From: Atopobiaceae bacterium
Lineage (GTDB): Bacteria; Actinomycetota; Coriobacteriia; Coriobacteriales; Atopobiaceae
DNA: 10,416 nucleotides
Reading direction: 5' to 3'
Assembly (NCBI GenBank): GCA_017510875.1
Contig: JAFWLX010000298.1
Location: 1 to 10,416 of the forward strand
Position numbers and translations under genes: made by a program. The notes below the pieces were generated by a model that was not told the origin of the DNA, made no database searches, and saw only the letters and a program-made list of their open reading frames with translations. Shown here piece after piece: positions 1-6,377 of the stretch (positions within the stretch are counted from its first letter, which is position 1; each line of letters starts with the position of its first letter).

Positions 1-1275
1 ATTGTAGTCAGAGAGCTTGTAGGCGCTCATGTTGGTGGTCCAGGGCTCCTTTTGCGTGATGGTGGGAATAAACTCATAGCGCTCAATACGAGCACCGTTG
101 GCGTCCTTTACCATGTCGAGCTTTACCATGCCACCCACCATGTTGCGCGCGTCGTTTTGCGTGGACACAAAGTTGCCCACCGACCAGCACACCAGCATGG
201 GCTTCTCTCCCCCGTCAAGCACCTCGACAGGCTGGATCACGTGAGGGTGTCCACCCACAACCACATCCACGCCTGCATCCTTGAAGACGCCGGCCCAGTA
301 GCGCTCGCTGTCACAAGGCCAAGTCTCGTACTCCTCGCCCCAGTGCGCAAAGACCACCACAAGGTCGGCACCAGCCTCGCGTGCAGCGGCAACATCGGTA
401 TTGATGCGCTCCTCGTCCATTATGGCAAGCACATTGAAGTCGTTTTCTGGGTCCACGTTGCCATTGAGCACGTCGGTGTAGTTGAGCAGGGCCACGCGCA
501 GGCCATCCTTCTCAAAGAGGTAGGCACCAGCAGGAGAGGTGCCCCCAGCCGGCGCAATGCCGTCGCCATAGGGATAGGCAGCGCCTATGACCTTCATCTC
601 TGGATGCTCGTTGGCCCAATAATCAAGTTCTGATTCCACGCCAGGGTAACCCATGTCAAAGGTATGGTTGGTTGCCTTGAGAATCACGTCAAAGCCAACG
701 TTGACCTCGGCATCGCCCACTTCCTGAGGGCCGTTGAACTGGGGATAGCCGGAGTAAGGCCATGCAGAGCCACCCAAGATGGTCTCTTGGTTAACTACGG
801 CCACATCGGCCTGCGCAACATCGTCGGAAATATGGGTAAAGAGGTGGTCGTAGTTAAGCGTGCCATCATCCGTCCGGCTGCTCTCGATAACACCCTTGTG
901 CAAGAGAATGTCGCCAATCATCATGAGCTGTGCATGCACGGGCTCCTGGGGAGCAGGTGGCTCTTCAGGAGTCACCTCTACGGGCTGCGGCGTATCGCTC
1001 ACCACAACCTCTTCTTTGGCAGGCGGCTCTGGCTGAGGCGATGGAGCTTGGGGCTTGCGCATGAGAGCGGCAGCTATGCTTGCGCAGGCCACTACCACAA
1101 GCACCGCAAGCAGCACATAGAGAAACGCGCGCCGCTTGTTGTGAGAGGCACCCAAGGAAGCCTGGTCAAAGGGGTCTCGTATGCCTGTGCTCACCATCTG
1201 ACCCTTGAGATGGGCTGGTGAACTCTCTTGCGACGCCGTCGTATCATCGTTCAACTGTGAATCATTGTTCTCCAT
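1..1275 (-). CDS. CapA family protein (metallophosphatase fold), membrane-anchored, C-terminus cut by window edge
   Basis: I translated 425 codons on the minus strand; the frame stays open to the left edge, so the C-terminus is missing. Residues 1-45 are polar and presumably cytoplasmic. They are followed by KRR and a membrane helix (about 50-72), a Pro/Glu-rich linker (about 75-115) and the CapA (PGA_cap) domain from about 117. Recognisable family motifs are MMIGD (118-122), NQET, TNHTFDMG (H204, D207), AHWGEEY (H311), GGHPH (341-345) and VGNFV. CapA of Bacillus takes part in poly-gamma-glutamate capsule synthesis or export. Most CapA-like proteins in other bacteria have no proven substrate, and no capBC-like partners are visible here, so a capsule role is not claimed. 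The start is the ATG preceded by AAGGAGG (complement of 1280-1286). It is divergent from the HAD gene across an 81-bp gap. The family call is firm; the substrate is unknown. Confidence 0.93.
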   Translation of the reverse strand, partial: MENNDSQLNDDTTASQESSPAHLKGQMVSTGIRDPFDQASLGASHNKRRAFLYVLLAVLVVVACASIAAALMRKPQAPSPQPEPPAKEEVVVSDTPQPVEVTPEEPPAPQEPVHAQLMMIGDILLHKGVIESSRTDDGTLNYDHLFTHISDDVAQADVAVVNQETILGGSAWPYSGYPQFNGPQEVGDAEVNVGFDVILKATNHTFDMGYPGVESELDYWANEHPEMKVIGAAYPYGDGIAPAGGTSPAGAYLFEKDGLRVALLNYTDVLNGNVDPENDFNVLAIMDEERINTDVAAAREAGADLVVVFAHWGEEYETWPCDSERYWAGVFKDAGVDVVVGGHPHVIQPVEVLDGGEKPMLVCWSVGNFVSTQNDARNMVGGMVKLDMVKDANGARIERYEFIPTITQKEPWTTNMSAYKLSDYN

Positions 1276-1279
1276 GCTG

Positions 1280-1286
1280 CCTCCTT
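1280..1286 (-). promoter_or_regulatory. Strong ribosome binding site of the CapA gene
   Basis: On the minus strand AAGGAGG sits 4 nt before the ATG at 1275. This fixes the start of the CapA protein and predicts efficient initiation. No convincing promoter hexamers were found in the short divergent gap 1276-1356. Confidence 0.75.
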
Positions 1287-1356
1287 CATGCATCACATGT
1301 TACGCTCTGCTGGCATAGGATGCACGGGACACATCTACTACTGCAGGGAGTCGCAC

Positions 1357-2004
1357 ATGCGCTACAAGGCTGTTGTCTTCGATCTTGACGGAACGTTGCT
1401 CTATACGCTTGAGGATCTGTGGCTTGCCACCAACCATGCCCTGGCGGCAAACGGCCTGCCACCACGTACCATCGATGAGGTGCGCCGGTTTATAGGCAAC
1501 GGATATCGACAGCTTGCAAGACTGGCCTCGCCGGAGGGAACGCCCGATGAGGTTCAAGAGCAGGTGCTGAGCGATTTCAACGCATACTACCAGGTGCATG
1601 CCGAGGACCATACGGGGCCTTACCCAGGCATTCCAGAGCTGCTTGAGTCGCTACGCAAGAAGGAAGTGCCCCTGGCCGTTGTCTCAAACAAGGGAGACGC
1701 AGCCGTACAAGACCTGATGGCCAGCTGCTTTCCCGGCACCTTTGACGCAATTGCAGGAGAGCGCGAGGACGTAAGGCGCAAGCCAGCGCCCGATACGGTG
1801 CTTGCTGTAATGCGCCAGCTGGCGGTAGGGCCAAAGGATATCGTATACGTGGGAGACTCCGAGGTGGACGTGCGCACTGCAGCCAACGTGGGCTGCGATT
1901 GCATCATCGTCACCTGGGGCTATCGCGACGAGGACGAGCTGCACGAGGCTGGTGCCACGGTATTTGCGCACAACTGCGACGAGCTGGCAGAACTGCTGAG
2001 CTAG
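1357..2004 (+). CDS. HAD-superfamily hydrolase, phosphoglycolate phosphatase-like (subfamily IA)
   Basis: The protein has 215 residues. All four HAD motifs are present: motif I FDLDGTL with nucleophile D9 and acid/base D11, motif II VVSNK (S110), motif III RKPAP (K142), and motif IV VYVGDSEVD (D167, D171). The cap domain (about 15-85) is inserted after motif I as in class C1 members, and the length fits Gph/PgmB-like enzymes of 210-225 residues. A cytoplasmic phosphomonoesterase is expected, acting on a small sugar phosphate, phosphoglycolate or a nucleotide; the sequence does not decide which. I chose the ATG at 1357, which follows AGGGAG (about 1345-1350), over an in-frame ATG at 1288 that would add 23 residues with no homology-like features. 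Position 16 is Tyr where this subfamily normally has Asp (LLDT/LVDS). No operon partner is evident. The downstream gene has its own promoter. Confidence 0.93.
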   Translation: MRYKAVVFDLDGTLLYTLEDLWLATNHALAANGLPPRTIDEVRRFIGNGYRQLARLASPEGTPDEVQEQVLSDFNAYYQVHAEDHTGPYPGIPELLESLRKKEVPLAVVSNKGDAAVQDLMASCFPGTFDAIAGEREDVRRKPAPDTVLAVMRQLAVGPKDIVYVGDSEVDVRTAANVGCDCIIVTWGYRDEDELHEAGATVFAHNCDELAELLS

Positions 2005-2053
2005 AGGACGGCGCCGCCCCGCAAAACCGCTTGCCTATTGCGCCAGATGGCAC

Positions 2054-2082
2054 ATGACAGGGTCGCGCGGGGCGGGTATCAT
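2054..2082 (+). promoter_or_regulatory. Sigma70-type promoter of the 97-residue protein gene
   Basis: The -35 box is ATGACA (2054-2059) and the -10 box is TATCAT (2077-2082). Each matches five of six consensus bases and the spacer is exactly 17 nt. The spacer is strikingly G-rich. Transcription would start near 2089, giving a leader of about 34 nt before the ATG at 2123. It is a prediction from hexamers and spacing only. Confidence 0.62.
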
Positions 2083-2122
2083 TTAGGCATGAGGTTTCAA
2101 ACCTTCGGAGAAAGGACTCGAT

Positions 2123-2416
2123 ATGGGCAAGAAAGCAGCGGAGGCTCTCGACATCTCTTACGATCAGCTGGCGGAGTACCTGCACGTCAACCACTCCGTC
2201 TATATGAAGGTAGACAACACCGTCTACTACCTGACCGATTGCAACTTCGAGGCTTGGCGTGCACAGGACACCAGCATTCGCAACCACAAGAACCACTTTG
2301 TTGACTGCAGTCCCCTGGTTCCCACGGTCGACGAGTTCCTCTCCCTGCCGTTCATTCATGGCAAGACCATAAAGGAAGAGTTTGATCACGCAACCTTCTA
2401 TGCCTCTGAAAAGTAG
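2123..2416 (+). CDS. Conserved-looking hypothetical protein, 97 residues
   Basis: I do not recognise a named family. The product is a soluble 97-residue protein with no signal peptide or membrane segment. It is rich in aromatic and acidic residues, with an N-terminal helix-like stretch (SYDQLAEYL, about 12-20), a likely beta pair (VYMKVDNTVYYLTD, about 26-39) containing the YYLTD turn, a single Trp (W45), and Cys at 40 and 62. The C-terminal half carries VPTVDEFLSLPF and KTIKEEFDHATFYASEK. Codon use matches the neighbours, and it has a GGAGAAAGG ribosome binding site 7 nt upstream, a dedicated promoter and an intrinsic terminator, so it is very probably a real monocistronic gene. It converges on the permease gene. 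The plus-strand reading frame that overlaps it from 2038 is a shadow. Confidence 0.85.
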   Translation: MGKKAAEALDISYDQLAEYLHVNHSVYMKVDNTVYYLTDCNFEAWRAQDTSIRNHKNHFVDCSPLVPTVDEFLSLPFIHGKTIKEEFDHATFYASEK

Positions 2417-2417
2417 A

Positions 2418-2437
2418 GTGTAAGAACTACGTTACAC
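2418..2437 (+). repeat. 6-bp inverted repeat after the 97-residue gene
   Basis: GTGTAA (2418-2423) and TTACAC (2432-2437) are perfect complements around an 8-nt loop, immediately after the stop codon. There is no T-tract. It may be a small protective 3' hairpin ahead of the terminator or may be chance. Confidence 0.35.
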
Positions 2438-2446
2438 AAGTCATGC

Positions 2447-2477
2447 AAGGGCGCCCCGCTTGGAGCGCCCTTTTGTT
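2447..2477 (+). terminator. Rho-independent terminator of the 97-residue gene
   Basis: AAGGGCGC (2447-2454) pairs with GCGCCCTT (2465-2472), with two further inner C-G pairs possible, and runs directly into TTTTGTT. The GC-rich stem with a U-run on the plus strand is a textbook terminator. The opposite strand lacks a T-tract, so it is unlikely to stop the convergent exporter transcript. Confidence 0.82.
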
Positions 2478-2498
2478 ACAGCATCTATGGGCGAAAGA

Positions 2499-2546
2499 CT
2501 GTCCCCTGGTGACATTTTGTCACATGGTGCCTGTCCCCATGTGACA
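2499..2546. repeat. Compact hairpin repeat with interleaved inverted and direct repeats
   Basis: Two 16-nt direct copies, CTGTCCCCTGGTGACA (2499-2514) and CTGTCCCCATGTGACA (2531-2546), differ at 2 positions. Between them, TGTCACATGG (2518-2527) is a perfect 10-bp complement of CCATGTGACA (2537-2546). Its first six bases also pair with GTGACA (2509-2514) across a TTT loop. So one central arm can form either of two exclusive hairpins. It sits between convergent genes and ends 1 bp before the permease stop codon, a REP/BIME-like location. It could serve as a 3' stabiliser or terminator for the exporter mRNA. Whether copies exist elsewhere in the genome cannot be seen here. Confidence 0.7.
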
Positions 2547-2547
2547 G

Positions 2548-3762
2548 CTACTGGTAATGCAGCGACTCCACCGGGTCGAGCTTGGCGGCTTGACGGGCAG
2601 GATAGTAGCCAAACACCGCACCTATCAGGATGCAGATGCCAGCAGCAAAAGCGACCGCCCGTATGTCGATGACAGGCACCAGCTTGGTCTCACCTGTGCT
2701 GATGGCCTGGGTGATGCTGCTTCCTGCCAGCCCTGCAAGCGCGTAGGCGCCCAGATATCCAAAGATGATCCCAATGATGCCGCCCGAAATGCACAGACAC
2801 ACCGACTCGAGCAAAAACTGCTTGGTGATGTCAGAGCTGCGAGCCCCCAGAGCCTTACGCAGACCAATCTCGCGAATGCGTTCGGTTACGTTGGTGAGCA
2901 TCATGTTCATGATGCCAATGCCGCCCACCAAAAGCGAGATGCCTGCCACGGAGGTCATCAGTATCTGGAACGCCGCCATTGTCGCATTGAGCTCGTCGAG
3001 CATCGACTGCATCGTATAGACGTAGAAAGAGTCTTCGACATCTTCCTCCTTTATGCCAAAGTAGGCGCCTAGCTTGCTCTTGGTGGTCTTTTCGATGGTC
3101 GACATGTCGACATCCGACGCCGCCAGGCCAGACATGCTGTCGAACGACCACGTACCCGTAATGCGTGCGGCACAGGTTGAGTAGGGCATGTATATTCTGC
3201 CGCCTTCGCGGCTAGCGGATGATTCCACAACGCCAATGATGGCATAGGTGGCATCTCCCACCTGCACCGATTTGCCCACAACTGACTCGTTTTGGTTGCC
3301 AAAGAGGTTTCTGACGGCCGACTGGTCAAGCAGGACCACCAGCGATCCCGCCTCCTCATCCTCAGGAGTGATAAATGCTCCTTGTGTCAGCTTAGTGCCC
3401 ATCACGTCTGGGTAGTTGGGCAGAACGCCAAGCACCGACACATCGACACTCTTGGTCGCACTCGTCGCCTTGCCCGAACCATAAGCCATGATCGTCAGCG
3501 TCTCGTACTCGGGCATGTAATCGACAAGGTTGTTGTAGTCATCAAAACTTGTCTGGCGATCTAATAACAGGTACATCTCGACCATGCGTGCCTGGTCAAG
3601 ACCTAAATCTCCTACCAAAGACTGTTTGATGCCACTGATGAGAGCCGTCATGGCTATGACCGCACCAATGCCAATCACAATGCCCAGGATGGTGAGCAGG
3701 CTGCGACCTCGATTTGCGTCAAGCGCCGAGGCTGTCTCGTACAGCAGGTCTCTTGCCTTCAT
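2548..3762 (-). CDS. ABC transporter permease, MacB/FtsX type
   Basis: The 404-residue protein has MacB topology. TM1 is at about 21-43 (TILGIVIGIGAVIAM), followed by a large extracytoplasmic MacB_PCD domain (about 45-262). TM2 is at about 266-289 (SLLVGGIGIMNMML). The coupling-helix motif TERIREIGLRKALGA (293-307) contacts the ATPase. TM3 (about 318-347) and TM4 (about 366-387) follow, and the protein ends in the family signature YYPARQAAKLDPVESL. It does not pump through a channel; MacB relatives act as mechanotransmitters driven by ATP. Substrates of relatives include peptides, macrolides and lipoproteins; here the substrate is unknown. Its ATG overlaps the ATPase stop (ATGA, 4 bp) and is preceded by AAGGAGCC, so it is translationally coupled. 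As a separate permease it differs from E. coli MacB, where ATPase and permease are fused. Confidence 0.95.
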   Translation of the reverse strand: MKARDLLYETASALDANRGRSLLTILGIVIGIGAVIAMTALISGIKQSLVGDLGLDQARMVEMYLLLDRQTSFDDYNNLVDYMPEYETLTIMAYGSGKATSATKSVDVSVLGVLPNYPDVMGTKLTQGAFITPEDEEAGSLVVLLDQSAVRNLFGNQNESVVGKSVQVGDATYAIIGVVESSASREGGRIYMPYSTCAARITGTWSFDSMSGLAASDVDMSTIEKTTKSKLGAYFGIKEEDVEDSFYVYTMQSMLDELNATMAAFQILMTSVAGISLLVGGIGIMNMMLTNVTERIREIGLRKALGARSSDITKQFLLESVCLCISGGIIGIIFGYLGAYALAGLAGSSITQAISTGETKLVPVIDIRAVAFAAGICILIGAVFGYYPARQAAKLDPVESLHYQ

Positions 3763-4487
3763 GTGTGGCTCCTTGTGCCGGGATGTGCCGCCACAAGGGC
3801 GCGCTCCTGCTCGTCGGTGAACAGCTTGCCGTCACGGATGTGCACGGTCCGGTCAGCCCACTCGGATACCTCGGGGTCGTGCGTAATGAGCACGATGGTC
3901 TTTCCGGCGTCACGCAGGCGTCTGAAGGTCTTGAGCACCATCTCGCCCGTCGCAGAGTCAAGGTTTCCCGTGGGCTCGTCGGCCAAGATCACCGCTGGGT
4001 CGTTGACCAGCGCACGTGCTATGGCCACACGCTGCATCTGGCCACCCGAGAGCTCGTTGGAACGATGGTCATAGTAGTCTGCAGGCAGCGAGACCGAGGC
4101 CAGGGCCTTCACGGCACGCACCTCACGCTCGGGTACTGGGCAATCGGAGTAGATGAGCGGCAGCATCACATTGCGCAGCACCGTGGCACGTGGCAACAGG
4201 TTGAATGACTGGAACACAAAGCCCAAACGCGTTGCCCGCAGCTCGGCAAGCTCGTCATCGGTCAGCTGGGATACGTCAACCCCCTCGAGCAGGAAGGTGC
4301 CCGAGGTGGGCGTGTCCAAGCATCCCAGGATGTTCATGAGCGTAGACTTGCCCGAGCCTGACGGACCCATGATGCAGAGAAACTCGCCACGCTGCACCTG
4401 CAACGATACCCCCTTGAGCGCATGGGTGTAACCCGCCGCAGACTCGTAGATGCGATGGACCTTTTTGATGTCAATAACGGGAAGCAT
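3759..4487 (-). CDS. ABC transporter ATP-binding protein, MacB/LolD type
   Basis: The protein has 242 residues and is a complete nucleotide-binding domain: Walker A GPSGSGKST (41-49), Q-loop Q93 in VFQSFNLLP, signature LSGGQ (146-150), Walker B VILADEP (166-172, catalytic E171), D-loop NLDS and H-loop H203. TRLGFVFQSFNLLPRATV and NELSGGQMQRVAIARAL are typical of the MacB/LolD/FtsE cluster. It is a cytoplasmic homodimer that energises the permease encoded immediately downstream. The start ATG lies 15 bp after the adaptor stop, with GGAAG about 9 nt upstream. The tail after about residue 222 (TDEQERALVAAHPGTRSHT) is a short non-conserved extension. There is little doubt about function, only about the cargo. 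Confidence 0.96.
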   Translation of the reverse strand: MLPVIDIKKVHRIYESAAGYTHALKGVSLQVQRGEFLCIMGPSGSGKSTLMNILGCLDTPTSGTFLLEGVDVSQLTDDELAELRATRLGFVFQSFNLLPRATVLRNVMLPLIYSDCPVPEREVRAVKALASVSLPADYYDHRSNELSGGQMQRVAIARALVNDPAVILADEPTGNLDSATGEMVLKTFRRLRDAGKTIVLITHDPEVSEWADRTVHIRDGKLFTDEQERALVAAHPGTRSHT

Positions 4488-4502
4488 AAGAGACGACTTC
4501 CG

Positions 4503-6239
4503 CTAGTTTACCAACAAGGCAGCATCTGCCTCGTCCATACTGACACCGCCGCCAAGCACCACCACGTCGCCCTCCTTGAGTCCCTCTTCGACGACAGCGT
4601 TGGTGGAGTTTTTCTCGGTAATCTTGACCTCACGTGTCTTGGTTTGACCGGTCTCCTCGTCAACAAGCAGCTGTACGGTGAAGCCCTTTCCGGTGTCGGT
4701 CAGCGCGCTCGCAGGAACAAGCAGCACATCCTTAAGATCGGTGGTTTTGATCTTGACGCTGGCGGTCATACCCTCACGCAGCTTGCTATCCGGGTGATCG
4801 ATAACAAGGCCCACGTGGAAGGTCACCACGCCACCGCCCTCGCCGGCACTGGTGGCCACGGTTGCCACCTCTGAGACCTTGGCGTTTACGGTGACATCGG
4901 GCACTGCCGAGAAGGTCACCTTGGCCTTTTGGCCCTTCTTCACGTTCATGATGTCAATCTCGTTGACCTCGATATCCACCGACATCTTGTTCACGTCAGA
5001 GATCTGCACCAGAGGTTCGCCTGAAGACTTGTTGCCAGATGCCGCGGATGCGGCAGCCCCAGACGAGGCAGAGCTGCCACCAACCGCCAAGCCCACCTTG
5101 GCACCCAGGGCAACCACGTTGCCCGAGGCAGGCGCCTTGACCACGCGCTTGTCAGCCTCCTTAACAGCCTCGTTGTAGGCATCGTTGGCCTTAGAGAGCG
5201 CCAGCGACGCCGTGGTAACGCTATCTTGAGCGCTTTGAATGGCCGCTGCCAGCGACACGTCATCAGGGGCATCGGGGTACTTGGGCTCGGCGCCTGCGGG
5301 CGTAGGCTCCTCTCCCACAAGCTCAAGCGCGTCCTGATAGGCATCCCAAGCCTCAAGGCGCACCAGGTACTCGACGTACGCCTTCTCCCATGCGTCGTAG
5401 AGAGCCTTCTCCTCGGGCTTGTCCGGATCGATGGTGGGAGAGTCACCCGGATAGAGAGGCTCGCCACAAGCAAGGCTGTTGGCGTAGTTACTGCGCTGTT
5501 CCCACTCGGCATGAAGGGTGGAGTAGTTGTCCTTGAGGTATTGCCAGTCGGCGTGCTCGGCATCGGCGGTGTCCCAAGCTTCTTGGTACTTGCTCCAAGC
5601 CTCGTCGCGCGCTGCCTCGGCTGTGCCTACGCCGCGCTGGGCCGCGTCAAGGGCTTGTTGGGCACTCGTCACGTCTTGCTGCGCCTCGTGCACCTTCCTG
5701 TCATAGGAATCGTTTTTGATGGTAAAGAGAACGTCACCCTCGTTAACGTGCTGTCCCTCTGTGACCGACAGGCTCTCTATGATGCCATCAACCTCTGGCG
5801 TCACAATCACACTGCTGCCCGCCTTAAGCGCCCCCGAGCCCGAGATGACGTTCTCGTAGTTACCGCGCTCGACAACCGCCGTCTCGAGAGATACCTCCTC
5901 TTCTTTGCTTCCCGAAAGGATGCTTCGTCCCACAAGAAAGCCCACAAGCGCAAGCACCACCGCACAGGCAATACCGATCTTGATGAGCTTCTTGCGTTTT
6001 CTCTCGGCACGCCTGCGCTCAAGGTTGCGCAGCGCTATCTGCACCTCTGCCTCATCGTCATCCTGCGGCAATGACGTGGCATCCGCAGGCGAGAGAATCT
6101 CGAGCGTTTGCTGCTCGCCGTCCCGCTGCTGGTCATTGGCTGTGTGGTCGGCGTCCTCGCGTGGCAAGGCCGTTGTCGTTTGAGCCTCAGTGTCAGGCTG
6201 CACGTCTTGAGCGTGCTGCTCGTCAGTGCCAGAGTTCAT
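4503..6239 (-). CDS. HlyD/MacA-family adaptor (membrane fusion protein-like) of the ABC exporter
   Basis: The protein has 578 residues. It has an acidic, Gln/Thr-rich cytoplasmic tail (1-70), a basic stop (RRRAERKRKK, 75-84), one membrane helix (85-107), then a lipoyl-like first half (about 119-175, TPEVDGIIESLSVTEGQHVNEGDVLFTI). A long helical hairpin spans about 176-365, and the second lipoyl half is at 366-415 (VVKAPASGNVVALGAKVG). Beta-barrel and membrane-proximal domains follow to the C-terminus (LLVPASALTDTG at 506-517). A Ser/Ala/Gly-rich loop (388-407) interrupts the second lipoyl half. The hairpin holds a Pro/Trp/Tyr-rich insert (about 230-330). Adaptors of this class assemble as hexamers on MacB-like permeases. 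Bacteria without an outer membrane use them without TolC. The ATG at 6239 follows AGGGG at 5-nt spacing. It is the first gene of the three-gene exporter operon. Confidence 0.93.
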   Translation of the reverse strand: MNSGTDEQHAQDVQPDTEAQTTTALPREDADHTANDQQRDGEQQTLEILSPADATSLPQDDDEAEVQIALRNLERRRAERKRKKLIKIGIACAVVLALVGFLVGRSILSGSKEEEVSLETAVVERGNYENVISGSGALKAGSSVIVTPEVDGIIESLSVTEGQHVNEGDVLFTIKNDSYDRKVHEAQQDVTSAQQALDAAQRGVGTAEAARDEAWSKYQEAWDTADAEHADWQYLKDNYSTLHAEWEQRSNYANSLACGEPLYPGDSPTIDPDKPEEKALYDAWEKAYVEYLVRLEAWDAYQDALELVGEEPTPAGAEPKYPDAPDDVSLAAAIQSAQDSVTTASLALSKANDAYNEAVKEADKRVVKAPASGNVVALGAKVGLAVGGSSASSGAAASAASGNKSSGEPLVQISDVNKMSVDIEVNEIDIMNVKKGQKAKVTFSAVPDVTVNAKVSEVATVATSAGEGGGVVTFHVGLVIDHPDSKLREGMTASVKIKTTDLKDVLLVPASALTDTGKGFTVQLLVDEETGQTKTREVKITEKNSTNAVVEEGLKEGDVVVLGGGVSMDEADAALLVN

Positions 6240-6285
6240 GGGTGCCCCTATTCCAAGTGTATTTCTTGAGCCATTAAGCTATGGT

Positions 6286-6316
6286 AACGCATGTCAACCC
6301 TGCAGGCACATGCGTT
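6286..6316. promoter_or_regulatory. Candidate operator: 9-bp perfect inverted repeat upstream of exporter operon
   Basis: AACGCATGT (6286-6294) and ACATGCGTT (6308-6316) are perfect inverted copies separated by 13 nt, so the half-site centres are 22 bp apart, two helical turns. The spacer contains the palindrome CCTGCAGG (6299-6306). The element lies 47 bp before the adaptor start codon and just downstream of a possible promoter (6334-6363), a good position for a dimeric repressor or activator. A minus-strand TTGACA (complement of 6292-6297) lies inside it. No regulator gene is adjacent; the LysR gene is about 2.8 kb upstream. Confidence 0.5.
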
Positions 6317-6333
6317 GTGACCTGCATCCCCTA

Positions 6334-6363
6334 TTTATCTCTATTACCGTCACGGCCTGGCAA
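6334..6363 (-). promoter_or_regulatory. Possible promoter of the exporter operon
   Basis: On the minus strand TTGCCA (complement of 6358-6363, 5/6) and GATAAA (complement of 6334-6339, 4/6) are separated by 18 nt. Transcription would start near 6327, just upstream of the inverted repeat. I see no clear terminator after the hydrogenase gene, so the exporter may also receive read-through from it. Confidence 0.35.
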
Positions 6364-6377
6364 GCGGGAAGCGAAGA

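Noticed and set aside
52..1221. Two plus-strand reading frames (52-633 and 664-1221)
   Set aside because: Both are shadows of the CapA gene, whose minus-strand frame shows every expected family motif.
1288..1356. Longer HAD protein starting at 1288
   Set aside because: The first 23 residues would be unlike any HAD N-terminus. The ATG at 1357 has AGGGAG upstream and starts right before motif I, as in the family.
5226..6074. A 282-codon plus-strand reading frame opposite the adaptor gene
   Set aside because: It is antisense to a clear HlyD-type gene, with no domain signature and no good ribosome binding site.
6292..6297. Minus-strand TTGACA as the -35 box of the exporter promoter
   Set aside because: Spacings of 15-18 nt lead to poor -10 boxes (e.g. 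ATGGCT, TAATGG), and the hexamer is explained by the inverted repeat it overlaps.
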